Below are positions 52,321 through 61,284 of a stretch of 64,000 nt of DNA, piece after piece (position 1 is the first letter of the stretch; every line of letters starts with the position of its first letter). The translations under genes and the position numbers were made by a program. The DNA is from Nitrospira moscoviensis (GTDB lineage Bacteria; Nitrospirota; Nitrospiria; Nitrospirales; Nitrospiraceae), in NCBI RefSeq assembly GCF_001273775.1, contig NZ_CP011801.1, forward strand, positions 2,210,001 through 2,274,000, read 5' to 3'. The notes beneath the pieces are model-generated. The model was not told where the DNA came from, did no database searches, and saw nothing but the letters and a program-made list of their open reading frames with translations.

Positions 52321-52693
52321 CAAACTGCTTGTAGGCTTCGCTCGGTGGGGATCGGCGGAAGAGGCCGCGGAGCAAACCGCCGGCGGCCCCGCCGGCCGCG
52401 CCGATCATCGCGCCGCGGCCCGCATGACCGACGACCGCTCCGCCGACTGCGCCCGCCGCCGATCCGATGGCCCCGCCGGCGACCGTACCGCCGGCCATTT
52501 GACCGGCCTTGCCTTGACCAGGCTTCGCACCGGCCTCTTTCGCCATATCGGAACATTGCGCGATATCCTGTTCCGCTCCGGCTTCCCCCACCTGCTGGTA
52601 ATGCGTGTTGGGATAGAGAATCGGCTTCGGAGGGGCGCAGGCCGGCAAGACCAGCGCGCAGATGGCGGCAGAAAGCCATCGGAGGGGCTTCAT
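52271..52693 (-). CDS. Lipoprotein with glycine-zipper domain
   Basis: The 140-residue protein starts MKPLRWLSAAICALVLPACA, a lipobox (V-L-P-A-C). A glycine-zipper region follows (GGTVAGGAIGSAAGAVGGAV, then GAMIGAAGGAAGGLLRGLF), as in YMGG-like membrane-inserting domains. The C terminus is SRCLRERGYDPVGWE. It overlaps the VanZ-like gene tail to tail by 50 bp. Confidence 0.78.
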   Translation of the reverse strand: MKPLRWLSAAICALVLPACAPPKPILYPNTHYQQVGEAGAEQDIAQCSDMAKEAGAKPGQGKAGQMAGGTVAGGAIGSAAGAVGGAVVGHAGRGAMIGAAGGAAGGLLRGLFRRSPPSEAYKQFVSRCLRERGYDPVGWE

Positions 52694-52731
52694 GTGGAGA
52701 ACAACGTAAACACCGGCCTCCCGTTGACCGA

Positions 52732-53586
52732 TCATCGTCCGCCCGTGAGCTCTTTGCGCATGAGCCCGCGCATCATCGCGGGATCGTTATAGCCGACTTC
52801 GCTCAACGCGTCCATCACGTGCAATCCTTTGCTCGCCATCAGTTCTTTGGCCTTCGTGTAGTGTTTCGCGCTGAAGCGGGCCACCGCCGGCTGTCCGTTG
52901 ACGATCTGGCAGGCCAGCACTTCGCCGTCGACTTCCAGTATCCCGCCCTGCTCCACCAACGTCTTGGCCTGAGCCACCGTGATGCCGTGGAGCTGCGCGA
53001 ATTCTTCCAATCCACCGGTCTCGACCAATCGGCCGTCCGGCATGATGCAGAGGCGCTTGAAGTGCGGCGACCAGTCTTTACGGAAATCGATGTACTTGAT
53101 GTCGCCGCCCTTGGCGACGGCCCGATCCAGCGTCCGGTAGTCGATGCCGAGATTCTTTTGCCGGAGTTTCGTCTGTAATTCCTCGGGCAACGTGCGATGA
53201 AAGACCTGAACGGCCGCGTCGAGCAGCGGCAATGCCCGCGCTCTGGCCCATTGTTCGGCTTCGGCGAACTGCACGAGGTCCAACACAAACGTCTGTTTCG
53301 GTTGTCCGCCGGCCGGATCGGCGGAACAGGCGAACAACCCTCTCGTGAGCAGGCCGCCGACGTGCGGATACACATAGACTCCGCCTTCCGCCAACAGCTT
53401 CGTCATGGTCTCCAACGGCACGTCGTAGCTCTCGGACAACACCTTGGCGTGGGCGGGAAGGTCTTCGGGAAGCGTCATGGCGCACGCCGTCACGTTCCCC
53501 GGCGCGTCGAATTCCGAATAGTCCTCGATGATGTTATAGAGGACGGCCGGCTTCTGCTTCTCGGCTTTTTTCTTGATCTTGAACAT
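52732..53586 (-). CDS. Hypothetical protein, 284 aa, paired with the SagB-type gene
   Basis: This soluble protein starts MFKIKKKAEKQKPAVLYNII and has no signal peptide or transmembrane segment. FAQLHGITVAQAKTLVEQGG and LTGGR at the C terminus are helical. I do not recognise the family. It lies 26 bp downstream of the SagB-type gene on the same strand. Confidence 0.65.
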   Translation of the reverse strand: MFKIKKKAEKQKPAVLYNIIEDYSEFDAPGNVTACAMTLPEDLPAHAKVLSESYDVPLETMTKLLAEGGVYVYPHVGGLLTRGLFACSADPAGGQPKQTFVLDLVQFAEAEQWARARALPLLDAAVQVFHRTLPEELQTKLRQKNLGIDYRTLDRAVAKGGDIKYIDFRKDWSPHFKRLCIMPDGRLVETGGLEEFAQLHGITVAQAKTLVEQGGILEVDGEVLACQIVNGQPAVARFSAKHYTKAKELMASKGLHVMDALSEVGYNDPAMMRGLMRKELTGGR

Positions 53587-53612
53587 GTGTCAGGTCGTCC
53601 CTCGTATCTCGT

Positions 53613-55400
53613 CTACCCGTGATTCTGGTTCTGCAGGTGATGGTACGGTGGCAACGTCTGCAAGCGGCGATCTTCCACCGGACCGCCGATCGTGAAGTGA
53701 TAGAGCGATTGCAGGCTCAACCCCTGGATAGCGACGATTTCGTGCACCGGGTCATCGAAGAAACAGCCGATCCCGGTCGCCCTGACGCCGGCCGCTTCCG
53801 CCTCCAGATACAACACCTGCCCCAGCAAGCCCGACTCCCAGAAGAGACGTGGATACCACCAGGCCCCCTCTTGCCGCAAGCGGCCTTCGAATTCGGCCAG
53901 CATGCCGAACGAAAAGGCGCTGTCGCCGGCAATATCCTGATGGCAACTGACCTGGGCCGCAAGTTTGCGCGCATCGCCTTCCAGCAGCCAATAGAGCGGG
54001 AGGCCGTCGGGGCATCCGGGCGGAGTGGTCCATACGAGCTCCGGATTCATCGCCTGCTGCACGAACGACAGTTTTCGGGGATCGCGGATCAAGACATACA
54101 ACCCCGGCGTCAGCCCCTCGACACGATGCACGAACAACATCAAATGAACCGCCGGATCGTACGGCCAGCTGTCCCAGGGCATCGGGCGGTCTAATTGCGA
54201 CCGATCGGCTTGCGGCATCACCCGCTTCAGCATGCGGAAGAAGACCGCGGCTGTGATTGAAGTCTTGCCGTCGAACGCCACGGCGCTCCGGCGCTGGCGA
54301 ATGATCTGGCCGGCCGAGAGAGAGTGATGAGTGACGTGTGCCGAGTGCCGCGCATCGGAGATGTCCGGAGAATCTGTCGGCCTCGAAATGGTCCGCTGCT
54401 CGGATGGCACCTTCCAACTCGCCTCGGCCGCCTCATCGATCACCTCCCAATGTACGGCATGGTCACGACTCAAGCGATTTGCCTTGCCATGCCAAGGTCC
54501 GCCGGCCAATTCTTTGACCAGCGACGCATCGAGATACAAAGGGATTATTCCCGATTCTTGCCGCTTCACGCCTAACGCGTCACGTTTCACGTCCTCATGC
54601 GGCCAAACCACTGCCAGACAGTCCGGATGCTCCGGTTCCACGTCCTGAAAGTCGCCGGCGCGATTTGTGCCTAAAAGTACGGCGACAGTATTTTGCTCCA
54701 CGCCGTCCAGCAACGCCATGTTCCAACCGAGCGTGGCCGCCGCAATGCGGGCGGTGCCGATGGCATGCCCCACGTCGTGATTGCAATATCTGAAGGCCCG
54801 TTCTCCGTACTTCCACGCTTCCCGCCAGTGAACCGACGTGAGGCCGAACAGAAACGCGTGGGGCGGAAACAGCGCAAGCAATCGAGCCGTCCGTTCGATC
54901 GGAAACTCGGCCCGCAACTCCAAGCCATGTTCTTTCGGCGCATAGTGGTAGAGGCCCGGCTTCATATCGAGTCCGCCGATGTGCGGCAGGAGGACATAGC
55001 CTTCCGTCGGGTGCAGATTACCGGACGAGGGATTGCTCCGCAGCGCCCATTCCGACTCCCCTGCCTTCTTCCAAGCCGACAGCGCCAAGGCGTATTCAAA
55101 AAAGCGGGACAGCGTCCGCACGGTCACCGGCCGACCGGGCACCGCGCCACGCTCATAGATCGCGTCATACGAGGGCGCGACCGGCTCCTCGCCGGGCGTC
55201 AGCAACGGAAGCGCCGTCAGCTCGGCGCCCGCAAACCGCCGGAACGGATCCGGTTGATTGGCCCAATCGAGAAACCCGAGCGACCGCGCGTAACGGTTGA
55301 AATGATGTTTCGTCCGGATGTGATACCGGATAACCTGATCGACCGGATCGTTCGAGAGGGATTCAGCTAATTGAGCAAAGACCGGTTTCTCGGTGTTCAT
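53613..55400 (-). CDS. SagB/ThcOx-type FMN oxidoreductase, two-domain
   Basis: The 595-residue protein has two nitroreductase-like domains: residues 1-260 (LRSNPSSGNLHPTEGYVLLP; DVGHAIGTARIAAATLGW) and 365-595 (LSAGQIIRQRRSAVAFDGKT, then GLYVLIRDPRKLSFV). Both carry the S-G-x-L-H-P-type or R-R-S motif of SagB oxidoreductases. The linker near residues 345-365 (HSAHVTHHSLS) is encoded by a TCATCAC-type repeat, and VKRDALGVKRQ near 272 by another repeat type. SagB enzymes oxidise azolines in RiPP pathways, but no cyclodehydratase is near, so the role is open. Confidence 0.82.
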   Translation of the reverse strand: MNTEKPVFAQLAESLSNDPVDQVIRYHIRTKHHFNRYARSLGFLDWANQPDPFRRFAGAELTALPLLTPGEEPVAPSYDAIYERGAVPGRPVTVRTLSRFFEYALALSAWKKAGESEWALRSNPSSGNLHPTEGYVLLPHIGGLDMKPGLYHYAPKEHGLELRAEFPIERTARLLALFPPHAFLFGLTSVHWREAWKYGERAFRYCNHDVGHAIGTARIAAATLGWNMALLDGVEQNTVAVLLGTNRAGDFQDVEPEHPDCLAVVWPHEDVKRDALGVKRQESGIIPLYLDASLVKELAGGPWHGKANRLSRDHAVHWEVIDEAAEASWKVPSEQRTISRPTDSPDISDARHSAHVTHHSLSAGQIIRQRRSAVAFDGKTSITAAVFFRMLKRVMPQADRSQLDRPMPWDSWPYDPAVHLMLFVHRVEGLTPGLYVLIRDPRKLSFVQQAMNPELVWTTPPGCPDGLPLYWLLEGDARKLAAQVSCHQDIAGDSAFSFGMLAEFEGRLRQEGAWWYPRLFWESGLLGQVLYLEAEAAGVRATGIGCFFDDPVHEIVAIQGLSLQSLYHFTIGGPVEDRRLQTLPPYHHLQNQNHG

Positions 55401-55537
55401 CGGTGCTGCCCGGCAGTCTACAGAGCCGCAGGAAGGAAAGTAAACGGACGGCGGTCAGTCACGAACACAGGCGGAACGAATTGACCTGAGTTTCGGTTCC
55501 CTCGTATGCTGCCGTCTGAATAGGAGACGAGGAGAGG

Positions 55538-55960
55538 ATGCAGTTCGACCCCGCCCTTGCCGCGCAGGCGGCGTTCGAGGAAGCGGAAACGGAGCTCGGC
55601 TCCGATTGGGAGACCGCCGTCGAGTTGGAAGAGACGTTCTCGTCCAATGCCGGCTCCGCGGCGCGAGACGCCTATGAAAACTTGCTCGCGCTCGCCGGTC
55701 GCCATCCGAATGCGCACTCGTTTCACGCCTTCTGCATCTACATCACCTGGCAGCAGGTGACCGAAGAAACGATCCCGCGGCATTTTGAAACCGGCCGGCG
55801 GCTGGCGGAAGCGTATCTGGCCCAGGCCGCCGGGAAAGACGAGCGGCATCTCTTGTGCGTCGCGGAGCTGCTTGGTTCATTTCGCGCCGGGCTCGGCTTG
55901 GACGAGGAAGACGAGATTCAGGTGGAATATCGGAAAGACACGCCGAAGGGCGGCGACTAG
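55538..55960 (+). CDS. Hypothetical acidic protein, 140 aa
   Basis: This soluble, acidic, helical protein starts MQFDPALAAQAAFEEAETEL, with YENLLALAGRHPNAHSFHAF in the centre. No family recognised. GAGGAGAG lies upstream. The TPR gene follows 65 bp downstream. Confidence 0.6.
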   Translation: MQFDPALAAQAAFEEAETELGSDWETAVELEETFSSNAGSAARDAYENLLALAGRHPNAHSFHAFCIYITWQQVTEETIPRHFETGRRLAEAYLAQAAGKDERHLLCVAELLGSFRAGLGLDEEDEIQVEYRKDTPKGGD

Positions 55961-56025
55961 CGCCACGCGTATCTCGGGGTCCCGCCTCATCGCTTCACGC
56001 TTCACGAGATACGCTTCACACAAAC

Positions 56026-56790
56026 ATGTCCGACGACCACAAACATCGCGCGCGCATTTTTCTCCATCGCGGCGATCTCATCCAAGCGCGCGCCGCCTGG
56101 GAAGCGGCCGTCGCCGGCGACCGCGCGGCCGACAATCCCCGTGAACTGTCCGCCTCGCTCGGCAACCTCGGCAACACCTGCGCGCTGATGCAGGACTTCG
56201 AGGCCGCGGAGCGGTGCTACCGAGAGGTGCTCGCCCTCCAGCGGACGGAACACGACCCGCACGCCGTCGCCCATACGCTGGTCAATCTCGGCAATCTGCA
56301 CATCGGCGCGGACCGCCCCGAGAAAGCGCGTCCCTATTATCTCGAAGCGTTGGACCTTCTGCGCGAGCTGAAGGATGACCGCGGCCTCGGCATTCTCTAC
56401 AACAACCTGGCGCTGCAGGACGCACGCGAGGGACGGTGGGAACAGGCGGTCGGGTCGTTCAAGCAAGCGTTGGACTATCACCGAGCGGTCGGGAACGAAG
56501 AAGGACTGGCGGTCACGTACAGCCAGCTCGGCAAGTGCTATCTCGACCACGGCGATCTCGTCAGAGCCGAACGCTGCCTCAACAACGCCTCGGAACACTA
56601 CATCAAGCTCGGCAACGAGCCGGCCGAAGCCGCGGTGCTCCGGCTGCTCGCCGGCCTGTACGAGACGCGCGCCGACGCCGTCTCCGCCCGCCGCTGCCTG
56701 GAGCGCGTGGTGGCCCTCGATCTGCGATACAAGCTGCCCGACTTGCAGACGGATTCCGCGCGCCTCGCCAAATTGACGGCCTCCGCCTAG
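56026..56790 (+). CDS. TPR protein
   Basis: The 254-residue protein has at least five tetratricopeptide repeats, for example LGNLGNTCALMQDFEAAERC, LVNLGNLHIGADRPEKARPY, YNNLALQDAREGRWEQAVGS and YSQLGKCYLDHGDLVRAERC. It is soluble with no signal, so likely a cytoplasmic scaffold. The ATG at 56026 is preceded by a TTCACG-type repeat tract (55990-56020). Confidence 0.82.
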   Translation: MSDDHKHRARIFLHRGDLIQARAAWEAAVAGDRAADNPRELSASLGNLGNTCALMQDFEAAERCYREVLALQRTEHDPHAVAHTLVNLGNLHIGADRPEKARPYYLEALDLLRELKDDRGLGILYNNLALQDAREGRWEQAVGSFKQALDYHRAVGNEEGLAVTYSQLGKCYLDHGDLVRAERCLNNASEHYIKLGNEPAEAAVLRLLAGLYETRADAVSARRCLERVVALDLRYKLPDLQTDSARLAKLTASA

Positions 56791-56944
56791 CGCTCTCTCA
56801 TCTTCTGCGTCCCCCTGATTTCGCTCCGCCGAACATCCGGGATTTTCTGGACAGTCGTTTTCTTCCTGCTACCTTGGTGAGGTCACTCCTGTTACGTCAA
56901 GTTTCACCGGCGACGAGCCGACAGGATCATGACGTGGATATCAC

Positions 56945-57547
56945 ATGCCATTGCTTGTCCGGTTGTGTGCGCTAGCGGTTCTGGGATCGGTCATGAGCGG
57001 TGCCTCCGCCTGGTCCTCCGATGTGTCGCCGGCCATCACGGTCGGCACACAGGAGGTCGGGCTTACGGCCGGCTATCTGCTGCCCCATCGCCTCACCACG
57101 GACCACACCACGAAGCAGCAGGGTCCGGCCTTCATGCCGTCGTGGATGATGACCCTCACCGATCCAGTCGGCGACGGCTGGTACCGCGGGCAGGTCCTCA
57201 TCGGCGCGGAAATGGTCTATCTCCAGTTCCGCGAGCCCGTCTTGACGCACGGCGTCGGCTTTACCCCGAAGATCAAGTACATGTTCGCCGCGCTGGACCG
57301 GGTGCGCCCCTACGTCGAATTCGCCGGGGGGCCGTTCTGGACCGATCTCGGCGGCCGCATTCCGGAAGAATCGTCGCAATTCAACTTTGTCCTGACCGCC
57401 GGAGTCGGCCTGTCGTATTTCATCACGTCGCAGACTGCGCTGAACGTCGGGTATCGCTTTCACCACATTTCGAACGCGGGCACCCGCTATCCGAACCTCG
57501 GGCTCAATGCGAGCCTGCCGTTCGGCGGGTTTTCCTTTTATTTTTGA
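56945..57547 (+). CDS. PagL-like lipid A 3-O-deacylase
   Basis: The 200-residue barrel protein has a signal peptide ending near A-W-S and amphipathic strands, ending in Phe. The catalytic motif is intact: R-F-H173-H174-I-S176-N-A, with the HxS pair seen in PagL. PagL removes the 3-O acyl chain of lipid A from the outer membrane. Length is normal. The lipoprotein gene 14 bp downstream is probably co-transcribed. Confidence 0.88.
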   Translation: MPLLVRLCALAVLGSVMSGASAWSSDVSPAITVGTQEVGLTAGYLLPHRLTTDHTTKQQGPAFMPSWMMTLTDPVGDGWYRGQVLIGAEMVYLQFREPVLTHGVGFTPKIKYMFAALDRVRPYVEFAGGPFWTDLGGRIPEESSQFNFVLTAGVGLSYFITSQTALNVGYRFHHISNAGTRYPNLGLNASLPFGGFSFYF

Positions 57548-57561
57548 CGAAAGGTTCCACG

Positions 57562-58296
57562 ATGACGCACCGTCTGCTTCACGCCGCACTCGCGAGCGCC
57601 GCCGCATCGGTCCTCCTGACCGGCTGCGCCCGTTGGATCGAGCTCATGCCGCCGGCCGGCGCGCCTCAGGAACTCACAGCCCGATCGATTGCGGATGACG
57701 ACCGTGTCCCGCTCGTCATGGAGGCGTTTCACGTCGTCCAAAATGGAGCCGCACAAAATCCTTCGGTCGAGCTCGAACGCCGCATTCTGAATCGGGTCCA
57801 GGAAACGCGGCTCTTTTCTTCGCTGGTCCCCTTCGGCGCGGCCCGCCCCGGCGGCGACAAAGCCGTCGCCGCCCGCATCGCGATCGAAGAAACGGTCGAC
57901 CCTCGCGCCGGCGAAGCGGCGTGGAAGGGATTCATCATCGGCGCCTCGATGTTTCTCCTCTCGCCCGCCATCGAATTGGACTACGACTACGCCGCCCGGA
58001 CGACCCTCGAGCTCGAACGGTGGGACGGCGCGGTGAAACGCTACGAGGCGCGCTCGACAGGGACCGCCCACTACAACCTGTTCGGCGCGACGCCGATCGT
58101 GCTCGACGAGCTCAGAGGACAAGTGACCGAGGCCTGCTTGACCGATCTGATGGACCAGTTGGTCCGTGATACCGGCTTCTACGTCGCCAGCGGCACGCCC
58201 CTCCCGGACGGGGCGATCCGCACCGTCACCGTGAAGGCACGGAAACCGGCTCCCGCTCCCGGCGTCCTGCCGGTGTCCAGCGTCCCCTCCCCATAG
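57562..58296 (+). CDS. Lipoprotein of unknown function
   Basis: The 244-residue protein starts MTHRLLHAALASAAASVLLT and has a lipobox L-L-T-G-C. The mature part has an internal hydrophobic segment (GFIIGASMFLLSPAIEL) and charged helices. No family recognised. It follows pagL. Confidence 0.72.
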   Translation: MTHRLLHAALASAAASVLLTGCARWIELMPPAGAPQELTARSIADDDRVPLVMEAFHVVQNGAAQNPSVELERRILNRVQETRLFSSLVPFGAARPGGDKAVAARIAIEETVDPRAGEAAWKGFIIGASMFLLSPAIELDYDYAARTTLELERWDGAVKRYEARSTGTAHYNLFGATPIVLDELRGQVTEACLTDLMDQLVRDTGFYVASGTPLPDGAIRTVTVKARKPAPAPGVLPVSSVPSP

Positions 58297-58373
58297 CCTC
58301 GCATTGCGCGCCCCTCTCTGGTCCAGGCGCTTCCCATAGTGCTATAGTCCCTCCATCGCAGGGACGCCGTTCG

Positions 58374-58691
58374 ATGGACATCGAAGCATTTCGTCACATG
58401 GTCGCGAAGAATCCCAAGGGATTTCTCGGCCGCTACGGCTTGGGGAACAAGATTCTCCAAGAAGGCGGCAACATGGCGGAAGCCGTGGAGCACCTGACCG
58501 TCGCCGTTCAATTGGATCCCACCCATGTGGCGTCGCATCTGGCGCTCGGGCGCGCGCTGATCGGGCTCGGAAAGCCGGGCGAGGCGAAGCCCGTCTTGGC
58601 CGCCGGCATCGACGCGGCCCTCTCCGGCCGCTCCAACGGCGGACGGGATCTCGTGCCGGAGATGCAGCAGTTGCTCCGCACGCTGGGCTGA
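58374..58691 (+). CDS. Small TPR-like protein
   Basis: The 105-residue product begins MDIEAFRHMVAKNPKGFLGR and contains AEAVEHLTVAVQLDPTHVAS, a tetratricopeptide-like repeat. It stands between the lipoprotein gene and a small hypothetical gene. Role unknown. Confidence 0.7.
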   Translation: MDIEAFRHMVAKNPKGFLGRYGLGNKILQEGGNMAEAVEHLTVAVQLDPTHVASHLALGRALIGLGKPGEAKPVLAAGIDAALSGRSNGGRDLVPEMQQLLRTLG

Positions 58692-58716
58692 GAGCGAACC
58701 CGAGGAGAGGTGTGCC

Positions 58717-58917
58717 ATGAATCTACACGAGGCGCGACAACGCATCGAGACGGCCGTGACACAATACGGCCAGCATGCCGCCCCGGCCATCGATCTCGTG
58801 CTGAACGAAGTGCGCTCCGACCTGGGCGCGCGGGCGTTCAATGAATTGGTGGAGGAGTTCGATCTGGAGCTGCTCTACAACATCGCGCCGATGGAGTCCG
58901 ACCATTCGAACAGCTGA
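58717..58917 (+). CDS. Small acidic protein, 66 aa
   Basis: The product starts MNLHEARQRIETAVTQYGQH and has a helical acidic core (NELVEEFDLELLYNIAP). GAGGAG lies upstream of the ATG. Small proteins of this type are widespread in Nitrospira, but the function is unknown. Confidence 0.6.
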   Translation: MNLHEARQRIETAVTQYGQHAAPAIDLVLNEVRSDLGARAFNELVEEFDLELLYNIAPMESDHSNS

Positions 58918-58965
58918 CCTTGTCCGCTTTTTACCTTTTCCATTGTCCTGTTTCTTTTCGAGCTC

Positions 58966-60054
58966 ATGCCGCTGATCTGGGCTGCGATTTCCGCGCACGG
59001 GTACGGACACGCGGCGCAGGTCGTGCCGGTGCTCAACGCCCTCGGGCGGCTCATCCCGAACGTGCGCGCGCTGCTGCGCACGACCGTCTCCGCCTCCTTC
59101 TTCAAAGACCGCCTCCTCGTGCCTTGGGAGTTGAGTCCGGTCCAACAGGACATCGGCTGCATCCAGGACGGGCCGCTGACCATCGACGTGGAGGCCACGT
59201 GGCGGGAGCACCTCCGGCTGCACGAGCACTGGCAGGAGCGGATCAAGGCGGAAGCCGCCGTCATGCAGGCGATACGTCCGGACGTGATCCTGGCCGACAC
59301 CCCCTATCTCCCATTGGAAGCGGCGCGGGTCGCGGGACGTCCCTCCGTCGCGCTAGTCAGTTTCACGTGGGATCTTATTCTCTCCGGCTTGGCGCCTCCG
59401 TCCGACATCTCCCGCGAGCCTCTCTTGGCCGGCATCCGGGCGGCGTATGCACAGACCGACCTCGCCCTGCGTATCACACCGGCGCCCCGTATGGACCAGT
59501 TCCGGCGGATCGTCGATATCGGACCGATCACCGAACCGGCGGCTCCGGCCCGCGATGAACTGGCCAACGTTCTCCACTTGGCACCCGGTGAACGGACGGT
59601 CCTGGTCGGATTCGGCGGCATCCCGTTGACCTCGCTGCCGTTTGAGGCGGTCGAACGGCTCACCGGTTATCGTTTTCTGTTCGACGGCGCGATTCCGACC
59701 GGCAGCCGAAACGTAGTATCCACCCAGTCGTTGCCGTTTTCGTTCAAGACTCTCATGGCGTCGGTGGATCTCATCATGACGAAGCCCGGCTATGCCACGC
59801 TCGTGGAGGCGGTGGCCCTGCAGGTCCCGCTCATCTATGTGCGCCGCTACAATTTCGCCGACGAGCAGCCCTTGGTGGACTACCTCCATCGGCATGGCCG
59901 CGGAGTTGAATTGTCGCGGAAGGATTTCTTCGCGGCCGATTGGGACGCCGCCTTGCGGAAGGCGTCGGAGCTGCCCGCACCCGCAACGCCGCCGCCTCCG
60001 GCGACCGGCGCGGCAGAGGCGGCCGACATCCTGACGCCTTATCTCGACACGTAA
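58966..60054 (+). CDS. GT-B-fold glycosyltransferase-like protein (MurG-like)
   Basis: The 362-residue protein starts MPLIWAAISAHGYGHAAQVV, the G-x-G-H-x-x-x glycine-rich start of MurG-type GT-B enzymes. In the C-terminal domain, MTKPGYATLVEAVALQVPLI matches the sugar-nucleotide site, and YNFADEQPLVDYLHRHGRG the end of that lobe. Substrate unknown. The methyltransferase gene follows after 10 bp. Confidence 0.75.
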   Translation: MPLIWAAISAHGYGHAAQVVPVLNALGRLIPNVRALLRTTVSASFFKDRLLVPWELSPVQQDIGCIQDGPLTIDVEATWREHLRLHEHWQERIKAEAAVMQAIRPDVILADTPYLPLEAARVAGRPSVALVSFTWDLILSGLAPPSDISREPLLAGIRAAYAQTDLALRITPAPRMDQFRRIVDIGPITEPAAPARDELANVLHLAPGERTVLVGFGGIPLTSLPFEAVERLTGYRFLFDGAIPTGSRNVVSTQSLPFSFKTLMASVDLIMTKPGYATLVEAVALQVPLIYVRRYNFADEQPLVDYLHRHGRGVELSRKDFFAADWDAALRKASELPAPATPPPPATGAAEAADILTPYLDT

Positions 60055-60064
60055 TGAGACTCCC

Positions 60065-60919
60065 ATGTCTTGGATCGGTCATCTGTGCCGCCACATCGCG
60101 CAAGGCCTTCAATGGATCAGCACGGCGGCGCACCGCGGCGGCCATTTCGCCGGGCACTTCGTGCCATTGTTTCTCTCGCCCGGCCAGCTCAACGCCCAGC
60201 ACCGGGCCTACTATGAGCGGTGGTATGCCGGCCGCGTGTCGATAGATGGCATCGCCGCGGAGGACTGCAGGCTGGAACCATGGGAGCGGGCGTTCGTGGA
60301 GCAATACGGGTCACCTCAAAGCCGGTGGCTGGTGTTAGGCTGCGGGTGGGGTCGCGAGGCCTTGCCTATCGCTCAAGCCGGAATGACGGTGATCGGGGTG
60401 GATCTCAACCGGAAGGCGCTGGTGGCCGCGCAACGTTGCGCCGACCAGGTGCGCGCCAGCGCAGTTTTTCACCAGGCGGACTTCTTCAAGTTGCCGTACG
60501 CGGCGGCGAGCTTCGACGTCGCACTGTTGACCGACGCCATGTACAGCGCCATCGCCGGGCGCGCCTCCCGCCACGCATGGCTACAAGAAGTGCGCCGCGT
60601 CGTCTCCCCCGGGGGAATGATCGCCCTCAGCTTCATACCGGACCGGTATGCGCGGACGTTCCTTCGACGAGTGTCCCGGGCATTGATCATGATGCTGCGC
60701 GGGTTACCGGGGACGAACGTGCAATGCGAGCTGGGCGACGAATATACCTCCGGGCATTTCTTCCATTTGTTCCAGGACCCGGACGAACTCCGCTCGGAGC
60801 TCGCCGCAATCGGCGCACGTCTTCATAAGCTTGACTGGCGACAGGGCGTGGTCTGGCTGTCCTTCGCGGCGAATCAGCCGGACGTCCTCGCCGACAACCC
60901 GGGGCGCCCTGTTTCTTGA
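60065..60919 (+). CDS. Class I SAM-dependent methyltransferase
   Basis: The 284-residue protein has the SAM-binding glycine motif WLVLGCGWGREALPIAQAG near residue 88, GVDLNRKAL after it, ADFFKLPYAAASFDVAL and the C-terminal VVSPGGMIALSFI. Substrate not predictable. It is coupled to the glycosyltransferase-like gene; the promoter at 60916 overlaps its stop codon. Confidence 0.78.
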   Translation: MSWIGHLCRHIAQGLQWISTAAHRGGHFAGHFVPLFLSPGQLNAQHRAYYERWYAGRVSIDGIAAEDCRLEPWERAFVEQYGSPQSRWLVLGCGWGREALPIAQAGMTVIGVDLNRKALVAAQRCADQVRASAVFHQADFFKLPYAAASFDVALLTDAMYSAIAGRASRHAWLQEVRRVVSPGGMIALSFIPDRYARTFLRRVSRALIMMLRGLPGTNVQCELGDEYTSGHFFHLFQDPDELRSELAAIGARLHKLDWRQGVVWLSFAANQPDVLADNPGRPVS

Positions 60920-60944
60920 CAGCGCCGCATGGAGGGGGTAGAGT
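60916..60944 (+). promoter_or_regulatory. Candidate sigma70 promoter for the lasso-type cluster
   Basis: TTGACA at 60916-60921 and TAGAGT at 60939-60944 have a 17-base spacer. The -35 is perfect. It lies 37 bp before the RRE start and suggests that the RRE-B2-cyclase-precursor genes have their own promoter. Confidence 0.5.
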
Positions 60945-60981
60945 CGCGACCCGCAACGGCAGTGAGGGGTCTCCACTCGCT

Positions 60982-61284
60982 ATGGCTCCCATCCTGACGC
61001 TTGATTCTCCCGTTCGACCGGCGCCCCATGTCCTGGCCGAAATCCTCGACGGTGAGCAGGTCATGCTGGACCTGAAGACGGGCATCTATTACGGACTCAA
61101 TACCGTCGGCACCCGCGCTTGGACGCTCCTCGCTCAGGAACGATGCTCGGTGCGGCACATGGCAGCCGTGCTCTCGAATGAATTTGAGGTGACCGCAGAG
61201 CGCTGCTCGCAAGATCTTTTGGATCTCATTGGAACGATGCATCACAAGGGGCTCGTCGAACTCTGTGATGAACCGGATCCGTAA
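60982..61284 (+). CDS. RRE domain protein (PqqD-like, lasso B1)
   Basis: The 100-residue protein starts MAPILTLDSPVRPAPHVLAE and has the PqqD-like pattern DLKTGIYYGLNTVGTRAWTL with a C-terminal helical half. RREs bind RiPP leader peptides and present them to the protease and cyclase. The next gene is the B2 protease, overlapping by 17 bp, as in split-B lasso clusters. Confidence 0.82.
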   Translation: MAPILTLDSPVRPAPHVLAEILDGEQVMLDLKTGIYYGLNTVGTRAWTLLAQERCSVRHMAAVLSNEFEVTAERCSQDLLDLIGTMHHKGLVELCDEPDP

